Below are positions 11,566 to 23,548 of a stretch of DNA of 64,000 nt, piece by piece. How positions within the stretch are numbered: the stretch's first letter is position 1; each line of letters starts with the position of its first letter. Below the pieces are notes generated by a model, which had not been told where the DNA came from, made no database searches, and was given only the letters and a program-made list of their open reading frames with translations. The translations under genes were made by a program, and so were the position numbers. Source of the stretch: Furcasterigmium furcatum (lineage: Eukaryota > Ascomycota > Sordariomycetes > Glomerellales > Plectosphaerellaceae); contig BCIA01000001.1 of NCBI GenBank assembly GCA_001599815.1, forward strand, positions 4,964,934 through 5,028,933, written 5' to 3'.

Positions 11566-12354
11566 CTACGCAAACTCCCCAAACTTGCCATCGTCAAAGC
11601 CAAGGTCCTGAGCGGACCTGCGCTTCTGTTCCCTCGAGAGAGTGTTCGACCCGGCCGGCGGCGGCGGGGGAGGCAGGAAGCTGTTCCCGCCGCTAGAGCC
11701 CCCGGGCGGAGGAGGCAGAGCGAACGATGAGAGATCGCCGCCCGAGGAGGAGGACGACTCCTCTTGCTGGGGGCGCCTGCGCGCAAACTTGCCTCCGAGG
11801 TTAATCGTGATGGTCTCTCCGTCTTTCAGGCTGTAGTCCTTCTTCTCCTCCTGGGGCTTCGCCGGCGCAGCCTGCGCCGCCGCGCCGTCGTCGAGGCCGA
11901 GGCTCTTCCTGGCCTCTTGCAAGGCGACGCCAAAGTCGAACGCCTCGCTACGGTCCTCGTAGCCGACGCCCAGGGTGGCCTTGCGGCCGGAGGGGTCTTG
12001 AACGCGCAGGGCAAAGAAGCGGCTGCTATCGAGGACGGGCTCGACAATGGCGGGGGACGTATATGGCGCAGCGGCGAAGAGCTGGCCGGTCTTGGGGTCT
12101 TCAAGCAGGATGTCGATCTTCAGGCGGTCCTTGGCGTCGGCGGGGTCCTCCCAAGCGGTCTCGAGGACGCGGAGGCGCGCGGTAAAGATGAGGCGCTTGT
12201 TGTTGTCGGCGGTCCACTGCGCGGCGGTGTAGCCTTTTGTGCTGGTCAGAGGTGGGATGTTGTAGACGTGAGTTTGGGGGCCGATGAAGAGGATGCGCTG
12301 GATGGCATCGTCGGGGAGGGGCTGGCCGGTCGAGGGGTCTATGGCGGGTTCCAT
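11566..12354 (-). CDS. NECAP-family adaptin-ear-binding coat-associated protein
   Basis: Single exon, 262 residues. The N-terminal about 175 residues form the NECAP (DUF1681, PH-like) domain: IQRILFIGPQTHVYNIPPL at the start, then TARLRVLETAWED, LKIDILLEDPKTGQLFAAAPY, FFALRVQDPSGRKATLGVGY and DRSEAFDFGVALQEARKSLG. NECAP proteins bind the AP-2 and AP-1 adaptor ears and take part in clathrin-mediated endocytosis. The rest is a disordered Ser/Pro/Gly tail ending FDDGKFGEFA; this acidic-phenylalanine end is probably the adaptor-ear ligand, as inferred from animal NECAPs. The gene is divergent from gcn3, with 590 bp between the starts. The ATG begins MEPAIDPSTGQPLPDD, the usual fungal position. 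Confidence 0.92.
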   Translation of the reverse strand: MEPAIDPSTGQPLPDDAIQRILFIGPQTHVYNIPPLTSTKGYTAAQWTADNNKRLIFTARLRVLETAWEDPADAKDRLKIDILLEDPKTGQLFAAAPYTSPAIVEPVLDSSRFFALRVQDPSGRKATLGVGYEDRSEAFDFGVALQEARKSLGLDDGAAAQAAPAKPQEEKKDYSLKDGETITINLGGKFARRRPQQEESSSSSGGDLSSFALPPPPGGSSGGNSFLPPPPPPAGSNTLSREQKRRSAQDLGFDDGKFGEFA

Positions 12355-12944
12355 GATGGCAGGGCGGTGGAAGGGTTGGTAATTGGGTTGAGGGAAGGGA
12401 TGGTGCGAGTGATGGAGCGCTTCATGGCGGAAGGAAGATGGAGGAAGAACACGAGGAGGGCACTAGACACGATCCAGTGCTCCCATTGAGGCGGTGACCC
12501 GTGTTTGGAGGGGTTCTGGGAGCGTGGACCTAGGTACGTAGGTACCTGGCCTTACTATGCATCTTACGGGGTAGTTTTGCGGATGACCAGCATCAGAACC
12601 CCGCTGTGGGCACCCGAGCATGTGTCAATCTAGCACATGAGGGGCAGTCGGGCTGTGCGAATAATTCCTCCAGTGTTAGGATTGTTGGATTGGTGGCGCT
12701 GCGCCCAGGGGCGCTGTGCGAAATACACATGTCTAGATCTCAATTGAGTCATCCGACATTTCCTTCCTCGAGCACTTCTTGAAGCTTTGACTCGACCTTC
12801 CTCAACAAACGACCGACAAAACGCTGGTCAACCCGATGGCAACTGGAGAGTCCACACGTACGTTCGCTCCAGTCGACATTCTGCCCAGCTAACACATCAG
12901 CCGAAGCCACACCAGCCGGCGAGAGCCGACAACAACAGAGCACC
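12355..12944. promoter_or_regulatory. Divergent promoter between the NECAP gene and gcn3
   Basis: 590 bases without a gene. Contains a GTAC-rich direct repeat, TAGGTACGTAGGTACC, at 12531-12546. CA-rich leader sequence precedes the gcn3 ATG. Confidence 0.4.
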
Positions 12945-14038
12945 ATGGCACACCGCGACCTGCCCGTCCGCGGCAAGGATGGCCAACCCTTCGAGTATGT
13001 TTGCTCCTCGTGCTACAAACTACAAGTAGCGGACACCTCTCTGACCCATGTCCCCGTAGCATCGTCGCCCAGTACCAGGAGCACCTGAAAGATAAAGACA
13101 TCACCAAGCCAGTCGCGGCCATCGAGGCCCTCGTCGCACTCCTCGACGCCTCCGACTACACCACCGTATTCGAGACGCTCGAGACGGTCAAGCGACACTC
13201 CGAGGCCCTTCGTGCCTCTGTCCGCAACCCCGTGCCCCTCCAGGCCGGCACCGACCTCTTCCTGCAGTACCTTGTCTCCTCGCTTAAGCAGCAGGAGGGA
13301 CAGACGGCGGCACCAGGCGGTGGCACAACGCACCACCAGTCCTTCGAGGAGACCCTGCGGCATCTCATCCGCAACTCGCGCGTCTTCGTCGACCGCGCCA
13401 TCACCGCCCGTGATGGCGTCGCAAAGGCCGGCGCCCGCCTCGTATATGAGGGCAAGACGATCCTCACCATCGGCGCATCCCGCACCGTGGCCGGCGTCCT
13501 CATCCGCGCCGCCTCTCGCTACCCGCCGGACGATGTCAAGTTCAACGTCATCTACGTACGCGACGCCTGCCAGCCCGAGCAGAGCGAGCACTTCGTCACG
13601 CTTCTGCGCTCCAAGGGCATTCCCGTTGCCGAAATCTCCGAGCTTGCTGTCGCCCACGTCATGGGCCTCCGCAGGAAGGTCCACATGGTCTTCGTCGGCG
13701 CAGAGGCCGTCACCCAGAGCGGCGGCATCATCTCCCGCCTCGGCACGTTCCAGGTCGCCAAGCTCGCGTGGGAGAACAAGCCCCGCCTCCCGTTCTACGT
13801 CGCTGCCGAGACGCACAAGTTCGTGCGCAAGTTCCCCCTCGGCCAGGCTGATCTGGGATACGACCAGACGATTCTCAACTTTTCCACCAACGACCAGGAT
13901 GCCGTGAGCCCGCCCAAGGACGCCGTCGACTACACGCCCCCGGCCTACATTACGAACCTCGTCACGGAGAACGGTGTCAAGCTGCCGAGTTACGTGATGG
14001 AGCAGCTGCTCGACATATACGGCGCGCTCAATGGCTGA
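12945..14038 (+). CDS. gcn3: Translation initiation factor eIF2B subunit alpha
   Basis: Regulatory alpha subunit of the eIF2B guanine-nucleotide exchange factor; it senses phosphorylated eIF2-alpha in general amino-acid control (Gcn3 in yeast). Exon 1 (12945-12994) codes MAHRDLPVRGKDGQPF. A 65 nt intron (GTATGT...CCGTAG) is followed by exon 2 (13060-14038); total about 342 residues. Family blocks are present: FVDRAITARDGVAKAGARLV, ILTIGASRTVAGVLIRAA, KGIPVAEISELAVAHVMG, VHMVFVGAEAVTQSGGIISR, LGTFQVAKLAWENKPRLPFY and YITNLVTENGVKLPSYV. The GAEAV box with both glycines is the Rossmann-like signature of the eIF2B alpha/beta/delta family. The short length, with no long N-terminal extension, selects alpha over beta and delta. 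Confidence 0.95.
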
Positions 14039-15186
14039 GAGGACTGGCAACGAAGGAAGCGCCATGTCATTCGGGCACTGGTAGCTCTCAGTTTTATGGA
14101 GGAGGAACCAATGATAAGCTGGAAAGGTTTGCTGGCGGGCGTTATGGCGTCAGGGAGCGAGGACTGTGTCTTTGTAGGATCAGGACCACCTCACCCAAGA
14201 CAGGGCAGAGGGCAAGGCATGCATTCTCCATGATGAGAGGCAGATACCCATTCAGGTATGCATTATCAAAAGTAGACTGGCTGAATTACATGGTCGCTGC
14301 TACCAATGAGATATGATCCTTCTTTTGCAGCTGGCTGGCCCCGAGCGTGCACTTCTCTGCCGTCGATTCGAGAGTTCCAGGTTCCTGGAATTGTCACAGA
14401 GAGGAGATGACGATTCAATCATATGTAGCAGCTCGATTGCAGGGCAGTCAGTCCCGAGGTAGCTCCTTCCGAGTCTAAGTCTGCATGTCAGTCTATCATT
14501 CGACCCTCATGAGTCCCTTCCCACTGAAACTCTCCTCCGTCAAAGCTCCGCCGCCACAGCTCCCCTCTCCCACAACGATCGACAGCCCCAAAACCCGACC
14601 CTGACCTCGGCCTCGCCCAAAAACCTGCGGTCATCGTCGCATCAGCCGGCGCCAGAGGCCAAGGAACAGCTGCATTGACCTGCTGGTCTTCGGCCCTTTC
14701 TCGCACTGCACCTCCGCATTCGCCCCGACTGGTGCGCAAGACTCCGCACCAACTCCGCGTTCTGCTGCCCATGGTTATATCTGCCGGATCATTGCCCCTG
14801 ACGCCTCCGCTGCTGCCCGCCTTCCCGACCGTTACATCGAGCTTCCCGTCTGGGGTAGCTGCCGAGCTGCTCGCTCGAGATTCCGGCCGTATCTCGCTGC
14901 TACTGACGATCTCGGTCGACAGCTGCATGTGCTCGGCCATGACGTCCCTCGCGAAGATCTTCCGTGAAGCTTGCGAGGAGGGAATCCCCCGCGAAAAGCC
15001 CACACGAGATGCATGGTGGCGGGCAGACGTCGGCTCACGCACATGCAGCAGCGACGCTCCTTCGAGCTGACCATTTAGAAAGCCTCGGCGTCGGTGGCGC
15101 GATTCCTATAAAGGAGGCGTGGGATTCCATGGTCAACATGTATCTACAGTCAAGACACACTCAAGTTCGATTCTGGGACTAGCATC
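14039..15186. promoter_or_regulatory. Intergenic and promoter of the alpha-glucosidase gene
   Basis: About 1.15 kb. A TATA box (TATAAAG, 15107-15113) lies about 75 bp upstream of the alpha-glucosidase ATG. Between 14500 and 15070 several overlapping frames are open on both strands and read like GC-rich coding sequence, but none gives a recognisable or continuous protein. I call no gene. Confidence 0.45.
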
Positions 15187-18100
15187 ATGATGCACTCCTG
15201 GAAAGCGCTCCTGGTCTTCGCCGGCCTGGCATCTGCCGCCGTTCTGAAGCGAGACACGCCCGACTACTCTAAGCTGGCTGATTGTCCTGGCTAGTACGTT
15301 ATCCCCCCGAGTTCAGTCCCCCCCCTCCACTGGTTGTTTCGGGAGTTTAAGGACATGTCTCTGCTCCCTAGACACCACGAGTAGCTCCCGACACTTCCAT
15401 ACAAGGTAGTCACTAACTCTGCGGGTCGATAGCAAGGCTTCCAACGTCAAGAAAACCGACAATGGCCTGACCGCAGACCTGAAGCTTGCTGGTCCTGCCT
15501 GCAACGCCTATGGAGACGATCTCGAGGACCTTGTGTTGTCGGTCACTTATGAAAGCGGTTCGTCGCGGTCCCGCTCCATTGACCGACCTACAAATATGAG
15601 CTAACAGCACTGACCCCAGATGATCGAATTCATGTCAAGGTCCAGGACAAAGGAAACCAGGTTTACCAGGTTCCCGAGTCGGTTTTCGAGCGTCCAGATG
15701 AAAGCTCGCTGAGCTCCAGTGCCTCGCCTGGCAGCAAGATCAAGTTCAACTACGTCAAGGAGCCCTTTTCCTTCTCTATCAGCAGGGATGACGAGGTCCT
15801 CTTCGACACCTCTGCCGCTTCCCTCGTCTTCGAGTCCCAGTACCTCCGCCTGAGAACAAGTCTGCCCGAGGACCCGTACCTCTACGGTCTTGGGGAGCAC
15901 ACCGACTCGTTCAGGCTCAACACGACCAAGTACATCCGCACGCTCTGGAACAGAGACAGCTACGCCGTGCCCACTGGTACCAACCTCTACGGCAGCCACC
16001 CGTTCTACATCGAGCAGCGTGAATCTGGGGCCCATGGCGTCTTCTTCCTCAACTCGAACGGCATGGACGTCATGATTGACGACGAGGGCGGTCAGCACCT
16101 CGAGTACAACACCCTCGGCGGCGTCCTCGACTTCTGGTTCCTGGCCGGGCCCAGCCCCGTCGATGTTGTCAAGCAATACTCCGAAGTCGTTGGTCTTCCC
16201 TCCCTCGTCCCGTACTGGGGTCTTGGGTTCCATCAGTGCAGGTATGTGAAAGATTTGAAAGAAGGGGGCGTTCAGGCGCAGAATACCGACTAAGTCCCTC
16301 GCAGATACGGCTACCGAGACGCCTTTGAGGTTGCCGAGGTCGTCTACAACTACAGCCAGGCCGGCATCCCGCTCGAAACCATGTGGACCGACATCGACTA
16401 CATGGACGCCCGCAAGGTTTTCACCCTTGACCCTGAGCGGTTCCCCGTCGACAAGGTCCGCCAGCTGGTCTCGAAGCTCCATGACAACCAGCAGCAGTAC
16501 ATCGTCATGGTCGATCCCGCCGTCGCATACGAGGACTCGGACATTGTGCAGCGCGGACGCGCCGATGATATCTGGCTGCAGCATCCCAACGGCTCCGAGT
16601 ATCTCGGCGTTGTATGGCCGGGAGTCACCATCTTCCCCGACTGGTTCGCCGAGAACATCACTCGGTACTGGAATAACGAGTTCGCTATCTTCTTCGACAG
16701 AGACTCAGGCGTTGATATTGATGGCCTTTGGATCGACATGAATGAGCCCGCCAACTTTTGCGACGGCATGTGCGATGACCCCTTCGGCTCTGCCGAGGGA
16801 TTCCCTCCCACGCCGCCGCCGGTTCGCGAGAACCCCCGTGAGTTGCCTGGCTGGCCTTGTGTTTTCCAGCCTCCTGGTACCTGTGAGGACGATAGCCCCG
16901 GTTCCGAGCGTCGCCAACTAGAGGCACCATCTCCAAAGCTCAATGGCATGACCCCAAGCTCCCTCCAGGCCCGCCAGGAATCCGGCGACAGGCAAGGCTT
17001 GCCCGGCCGTGACCTTCTCTACCCCAAGTACGCCATCCACAACCACGCACCCCCCGACGTCTCTTGGAACTCCGACCGCGGCGGCATCTCCTTCAAGACC
17101 GTCAAGACCGACATCGCCCACCAGAACGGGCTCGTCATGTACGACACCCACAACCTCTACGGCGCCATGATGGGTGCCGCCTCCCAGGCCGCCATGCTCT
17201 CGCGCCGCCCCAGCCTGCGCACCCTGATCATCACCCGCAGCACTTTCCCTGGTGACGGCCGGACGGTGGGCCACTGGCTGGGCGACAACCTTTCCAACTG
17301 GGAGCAGTACCGCTTCAGCATCTACACGACCATGACCTTCTCGGCGATGTTCCAGTTCCCCATGTCTGGATCCGACGTCTGCGGCTTCGGAGGCAACGCG
17401 ACGGAGCAGCTGTGCGCGAGGTGGGCGTCGCTCGGTGCGTTCTTCACGTTCTACAGAAACCACAACGAACTCGGGAATATCGGCCAGGAGTTCTACCGTT
17501 GGGATTCCGTCGCCGAGAGCGCGCGGAAGGCGATCGACATCCGCTACCGGCTGCTCGATTACATCTACACGGCGATGTACAAGGCCTCTGTCGATGGCAG
17601 CCCCGTCCTCAACCCCATGATGTTCATCTACCCGGAGGACAAGGCTACCTGGGCCCTCCAGCACCAGTTCTTCTACGGTGATGCCCTGTTGGTTGCCCCT
17701 GTTCTCGAGGAAGACGCAACGAGCGTCGACGTCTACCTCCCCGAGGATACCTTCTACGACTGGTACACCCACCGCCCGGTCCGCGGTCGCGGCGAGAGCC
17801 ACACTTTCACGGACCAGGGCGTCACTGACATCCCACTTCTTATCCGCTCGGGCACGATCCTGCCGGTGCGCATTGAGTCAGCCAACACCACTGCCGAGGT
17901 GCGGAAGAAGGACTTTGAGATTCTCGTTGCGCTTGATTCGGAGGGTACGGCGAAGGGAGAGCTCTACATCGATGATGGTGTCAGCTTGGAGCAGGATGGC
18001 CACACGCTGATTGATCTGACGTTCGAGAACGGTGAGCTCAGCATTGATGGCACGTTTGGCTACGATGTTCCGGTCCAGATTGTCAAGGTCAAGGTGCTCG

Positions 18101-18201
18101 GTGTGTCGTGTCGCACTGGAGCGGGCAACGAGGGACGCGGTAGCAAGACGGTCGAGGTCGAGCTCTCGCTGAATGAGGCGGGCTCGGTCCGCGTCCTGTA
18201 A
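15187..18201 (+). CDS. Secreted alpha-glucosidase, GH31
   Basis: Releases glucose from non-reducing ends of maltose and starch oligosaccharides outside the cell. Four exons: 15187-15293, 15433-15557, 15620-16241, 16305-18201; about 916 residues. A signal peptide is clear (MMHSWKALLVFAGLASAAVL, with a possible KR processing site after it). GH31 landmarks: YLYGLGEHTDSFRL in the N-terminal domain; LVPYWGLGFHQCRYGYRD, which spans intron 3; METMWTDIDYMD-type barrel strand; nucleophile Asp about 429 in LWIDMNEPANFC; acid/base Asp about 612 in GHWLGDNLSNWEQ; MSGSDVCGFGGNATEQLCARW. Length fits fungal AgdA/maltase-type enzymes. Intron 1 (15294-15432) is an introner-like copy; introns 2 and 3 are ordinary. 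A TATA box sits upstream. The exact sugar specificity cannot be read from the sequence. Confidence 0.95.
15294..15432 (+). repeat. Introner-like element copy C (intron 1 of the alpha-glucosidase gene)
   Basis: A 139 nt intron starting GTACGTTATCC and ending CACTAACTCTGCGGGTCGATAG. Internal blocks CTGGTTGTTTCGGGAGT, GACATGTCTCTGCTCC, AGACAC and ACACTTCCA match copy A in the same order. Phase 2 insertion (splits a Tyr codon, TA|C). It interrupts the sequence just after the secretion signal. Confidence 0.8.
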
Positions 18202-18989
18202 AAACAAGAGGAGCCAGGATGGACGGGCACAAGTGGCCCGGGAACCTCTCCCTCGAACGGCGGATGTACGTACATAGGAATTGCAGTGTAGCAACTCACC
18301 ACATCATGCCGGCCCTCTCCGCCTCTCGGCTCCTCCGTGTCCTCGCAGGTCAATTGTCTACTGCTGGTAGCCCACGCTATCAAGACCTCGGCATTTCTTG
18401 ACATTACGCGCCGAACCTATTTTAGATATGATTTTCTTCCGAGGGACGTTGGAAACCATCAAGCGTCGTAGGCGGACAACTCGACCTGGAGCTTGGCCCG
18501 GATCATGATCCGTACCCACACCACCACACTCTCTCGCACTCCGCCCCGGGCCGTTCGTTCAGCCCAGACCAACCCTCCACAACGCTGGAAAAGCATTCAT
18601 CGAATGTCTAGAAGCGTGTCTCGCGGCAAATGCTAGATAAGCTGTGCATGCGTTTGGTGTGGTCGCGTGAGCTGGTCTCGAGCCGAAAGAGACGACACGG
18701 GGAGCGGGCCGGGTCTCTAACACTCATCACTTACACCCGCAAGCCTGAGGGATGTCCAGGGCAGTGACCGACGCACGGAAGGCTTCCGGCACCCGAGTCT
18801 TGACCGGTATCTCCGGCCCGTCTCCGACTTGATCTGCTGCCTGAGGGAAGAGAACATATCAAACGGACCAGAGAGTACGTTAGGTGTTCGATGTGAACGA
18901 CATACGAACTACTCGATAGAACTCCTACGGAAGTGAACTGTGACTTTCGGCTTCTCATTCACTTCATCAGACGACGGTACGATAGAACA
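18202..18989. other. Intergenic before the flavin monooxygenase gene
   Basis: 788 bases; no gene and no clear promoter element recognised. Confidence 0.4.
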
Positions 18990-21145
18990 ATGGACAGCTT
19001 GGCCCAAACGGACTCCGCAAGGCCTGGCCAGCCTCGGCTTCGCTGCACAATTATCGGTGCCGGGTAAGCTGTGAGGACCAATGTAATCTTGGCCCAGACG
19101 ACTGACTTGCCTACCAGTGTCTCCGGCATTCTCATGGGTGAGGCACATAGTCTTTGGATGCCCTGTTACAGCCGATTGTAGTTTGAGACTGACGCATGAC
19201 CCTTTGCACCAGCTTACAAGCTGAAGACACACCTCAGCGACTACATTGACTTTGAGATATTCGAAAAATCACCCGAACTTGGGGGCACCTGGTATGAGAA
19301 CAGGTATCCGGGTAAGCATGATACGAGCCTCCCGTCGTACCGTTCCTTGGCTGATCTCTGTACAGGCTGTGCCTGCGATGTCCCAAGCCACTGCTACCAG
19401 TACTCCTTTGCGCCCAACCCAAACTGGTCAAGACTGTAAGTGCTTCTCTGGACATGCAAGATGTCGCACCCAATATGCTCACCGGTACATCGTAGGTACG
19501 CTTCTTCGAAGGAGATCAACAACTACTTGAAAGGGGTTGCGCGCCATTTCGATCTGGAGAGGTTCATACGCTACAACCGAAAAGTTGTCGTCGCCACATG
19601 GTCCAGCAAGGACGGGACTTGGACGGTCGAGCTCGAGAACGGCGAAACCATTACATCGGAGCTCCTCGTTAACGCCAGCGGCATCCTGAACAACCTCCAG
19701 ATGCCGGATATCGAAGGCCTCTCCAGCTTCTCAGGCCCCCTCCTGCACACAGCCGCATGGGACGCGTCTGTCGATGTCCGTGGCAAGCGAATCGGCATCA
19801 TCGGATCCGGAGCCAGCGGCGTGCAAGTGCTCCCCAAGCTGCAGCCCCTGGCCAGCAAGATCCAGATGTACATCCGGACTCCTTCCTGGATCTCCCCTCC
19901 GGTCGGCGTCCCTAAGGACACCCCGCCGTCTTACCGGTACAGCGATAGGGACATGGACCATTTCCGGGCAGATGGTCAGAGCTACCTCGAAGCCCGCAAG
20001 GAGATGGAAAGCCAGTTCAACTCCATGTTCCGAGCGTTCTTCAAAGCCAGTCCGGAGCAGAGAGACATCCGGAATCGGTTCGAGTCTCGGATGAGGCTGC
20101 TCATTCAGGACAAAACGCTGCAGGAACACCTGATCCCCAAGTTTGAGGCTGGTTGCCGGCGTATCAGTCCGGGAGAAGGGTACCTCGCGGCACTACAGCA
20201 GCCCAACGTGCAGCCCATCTTTGATCGCATTGACAGGGTTACTCCAGAGGGTGTCATCGCCAACGGAGTACTGCACCAGGCGGATGTGCTCGTGGCCGCT
20301 ACTGGTTTCAACACCAGCTTTCGGCCTCGCTTCCCCATCGTTGGCCTGGACGGCGTCAACATGCAAGACCTGTGGGAGGAGACGCCTGTCTCCTACATGG
20401 GCACGGGCGTGTCGGGTTTCCCCAACTACCTCCTGTTCTTGGGACCCAATACGCCCATTTCCAACGGCAGTCTCTTGGGACCTCTTGAAGCGACAAGCGA
20501 CTACTTCATCCGCCTCCTGCGAAAGATGGTCCGCCAGAGGGTCAAGTCTTTCAACATCCGAGCAGACAGCCAGGCCGACTTCAACACTCATGTTCAGAGT
20601 GCCATGCGTGATATGGTCTGGACTGGCACATGCAGAAGTTGGTGTAAGTTCAATGCCCTCCCCCCTTTAACCGCACCCATTTTCGCTCACACCACGCAGT
20701 CAAACGAGGCGTCGATGGCAAGGTCACGGCACTGTGGCCGGGGAGCTCTCTCCACTACATGCAAGTACTTGCCGAGAATCGGTGGGAAGACTATGAGTGG
20801 GAGTATGAGAGGGAGCGATATGCCTACTGGGGCAGCGGCTTCTCGTGGATTGAAGACCCTGAGGGCGATCCGCTCGGCATCGACGAGAGGGAGAGCTGGA
20901 AGACCACGGCAACCATCCCGCACAAGGACTCGGACCTCAGCTACTATCTCTGGAAGAGCACACCGCTCCCGGCAGAGGCGGTCGCGTCCTTTAGACCAGA
21001 CCCTGAGGACGCGGATGCACCTCCGACCATGGTCTCTCACGATGTGCAACAGCACGATGCTCAGGCGGCGCGGGAAAGGATGGAGAAACCCAATAGTGTG
21101 GTCACATTCATGGAGGAATCGGCGGTTGTCACCGTTCCGGTCTGA
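18990..21145 (+). CDS. Baeyer-Villiger-type FAD/NADPH monooxygenase
   Basis: Flavin monooxygenase that would insert an oxygen next to a ketone or oxidise N/S atoms using NADPH and O2. Six exons: 18990-19063, 19118-19137 (20 nt microexon), 19213-19311, 19366-19435, 19496-20643, 20700-21145; every junction keeps phase, giving about 618 residues. FAD-binding fold at the start (CTIIGAGVSGILM), then ELGGTWYENRYPGCACDVPS, the flavin signature shared by BVMOs. The BVMO fingerprint F-x-G-x3-H-x3-W is FSGPLLHTAAWD near residue 190, ending in Asp where Pro is usual. NADPH-binding GIIGSGASG follows at once. Closest in layout to fungal MoxY/steroid-monooxygenase-like enzymes of secondary metabolism and catabolism. 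Substrate unknown. It converges with the MFS gene. Confidence 0.9.
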
Positions 21146-21604
21146 ATTTGTCCCGAAGTAGATATGAAAGTCAGCAAAGAGCAGGGTGTTGCAAATATGA
21201 GATGAATTTTAGAAACAGTTGTCAGCTGAGAGTTCCTCAATCTAGCATTGCCTCCCATTACTCACTTTGAGACCGGTCTGCTTGTAGTACCGGAGTCGCG
21301 CAACACAGGGTAGATCCAGATACCTCGCCATTTAGATAAATGTTGCCTGATATGATCGAAAACAAGTTGATAAGCGAGAAATGTTATTACAAATTCAACC
21401 AACGGCGATCCGTATGGACAACACGTAAAAACCATATCAAAGTCAAACTTCAATCAGGGAATGATTATTGCTCTAGATCCGTCTTGATATTGCTAGCTAA
21501 CTACTAGGTACATCTGTAGGCAGTGTAGTGTGTCTTTGGCGTAGTTTCAGTGAGTGACCAGATCCCAGGAACACCGCGGATCAGTGAAGCATGTCCGCGA
21601 CCTA
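21146..21604. other. Convergent intergenic between the monooxygenase and MFS genes
   Basis: 459 AT-richer bases holding both 3'UTRs. Nothing further recognised. Confidence 0.4.
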
Positions 21605-23548
21605 CTACCTCTTGCGAACAAAAGCAGCCGTGTCGACAGGGAGCACAATAGCAATCAGGCCTATGACCACATAACACCCACAGGAGACCCAGATAGGTGC
21701 CGACGTGGTGACATCCGCAAACGTAGCAATGAACGGCGCGGTCAGAGAAGCAAATCTACCAGTGGCCATGAGGAATCCGGTGCCCAGCCCGCGGTTCTCG
21801 ACAGCGAGAGCCTGCGGAGTGTACCTATCACGGACGGAGTCAGGACTAGGCATTCTTGACATGTATCTAACGGCGGACGACTTACGAGTAGATGATCGAA
21901 TAGAGGGCGTTGAGCCAGAAGTTGATCATGCAGGAGAAGGCGAGGTTCTGGCCTCCCGTCCGAACACTGGTGAAGGCCCCGGAGAACGCCGCGCAAGCAG
22001 CACCGGTCAAGGCAATGGAGATGCGCGACCGCAGCCAGCGGGTCGAGACCATCCACATGCTGAGCATGGGGCCGAAGATGCCAACGACCGAAGAAACGGT
22101 CCAGTCTCTGTACGTGATGTAGTTGCTGCTCTCTCCGAGCCGAGCCCCGTTGGCAGCGAGGTAGTACGGGAGGAAGATTGTGTACAGGGGATACCTGCAG
22201 CGGATAGGTCAGCTCTGTCCTCAGTACTATCGATCGAGTAAAGGGGAGCAGAAGAGGAGCAGATAACATACGCAATGCCGATCAACACCCACAAGCTCGT
22301 CATGCAAGCCATGAGGCGCAGGTGGCCGGGGCCACTGAACAGTCTCCCGGCCCTCCTCACATTTTCCTTGAGAGACTTCGTCTGCACGCCTTGCCTGGTC
22401 TGCGGGATGAAGCTCGCAGCTGAGATAATGTGTTCCGAGCCATTGGTGCTGCTGATCTTGTTCAGAACATCGACAGCTTCCGAGATGCGGCCGCAGGCTA
22501 CCAGCCATCGGGGAGATTCGCGGGATCGGAGAATGAAGGCTCGAATCAGGGCCATGACGAGACACAAGCTCCCGAGAGTAATGTACAGATAGCGCCAGCC
22601 CATGTTGTCGGACTTAAAGCAAGTATCCGGCGTCGAACCGGCGGGACAGCCAAAGTTGACCAGAAGAGGCCACGCTGAAGTTGTGTCAGAGGGATTAACG
22701 CTCTGCGTAGACCAGGGACGACCATACCTATGAGGCCAGTCACGGCATTGCCCAGTCCCCAGACACCGGCAAGGCCGGAGAGCATGAAGCCCCATTGCCG
22801 AGGGATGCTTTCGGCGAGGATGGTCAAGTCGATAGCAACTGGCAGAGGCAGACATCATCAGCAAGAAGCAAGCGGTTGACGCGGAAACAGGAGATACGAA
22901 CGGTTTCCGCCTCCAAAGTATCCCGAAAGGGCCACCCAAACATTTAATGCCGCCCAGTTGGGGGAGCTGGAGGCGCACAAGATGACGACGGACACTCCGA
23001 AGATGGAGATCTGCCAGATGAGACGTCTACCAATGTTGTCGGCCAGGCCTCCCAGCGTCAAGGCGCCTGCAAGCAGGCCGGCGTACTGTGCAACTGGGAG
23101 GAGTGTCGGGTATTTGGGTCCGAACTCCATGGAGGCCTGTGGGGTGATGAGGCTGATGGATACGAGGAGCATCTTGTCACGGTGTTAGATTTCTCTGCAT
23201 GAAGTTGTTGGTCTGCCCGTCCAGTCCGCGGGAGACTCTGACCTGGTCTACGAGGAAGCCGAAGCCACAAGTGAGAGTCAGCTGCCATTGGTATTTGCCG
23301 AACCCAATGGATTCGATGGCCTCATCGACGATGCCGAGGTTGGCTGCTACCTCGCTGTCATGGTCGGATGGCAAGTTGGCGACAGAGGCGGATGTGCCGT
23401 TGGCATGGCTTTGCTCGCGGTCAAAGGGCTTATCAAGAGACTTCTTGCTCTGAGTCTCCTCGGGGTTTTCGGTGCCGGGTGCCTCCATCTCGTGAGTCGA
23501 AACGGGATGAAGCCTGGACAAGGATGGCTGGGAAAGAGAATGAATCAT
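21605..23548 (-). CDS. MFS transporter, SV2/SVOP-like (organic ion type)
   Basis: Plasma-membrane or vesicular proton-coupled transporter. Six exons on the minus strand: 23548-23243, 23172-22902, 22838-22728, 22674-22272, 22194-21886, 21824-21605; about 539 residues. A hydrophilic N-terminus of about 75 residues is followed by IVDEAIESIGFGKYQWQLTL, the standard entry to helix 1 in the SVOP/SV2 branch. Then AGLLAGALTLGGLADNIGRR (MFS motif A region), GYFGGGNLAIDLTILAESIP, RESPRWLVACGRISEAVDVL after helix 6 and IGIAYPLYTIFLPYYLA in the second half; about 12 helices. A TATAAG lies about 105 bp upstream on the minus strand. This MFS branch is related to organic-cation transporters, which suits the amine-oxidising neighbours, but the cargo is inference. 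An in-frame Met 20 codons downstream (MEAPGTENPE) could be the start. Confidence 0.88.

Noticed and set aside
13013..14065. 350-codon ORF antisense to gcn3
   Set aside because: Same codon-bias shadow; composition (LEGxGVADxG, RLERLEY) is typical of reverse-strand reads of GC-rich genes.
14488..15042. 184-codon minus-strand ORF before the alpha-glucosidase gene
   Set aside because: No recognisable domain and competing open frames on the other strand; not enough to call a gene.
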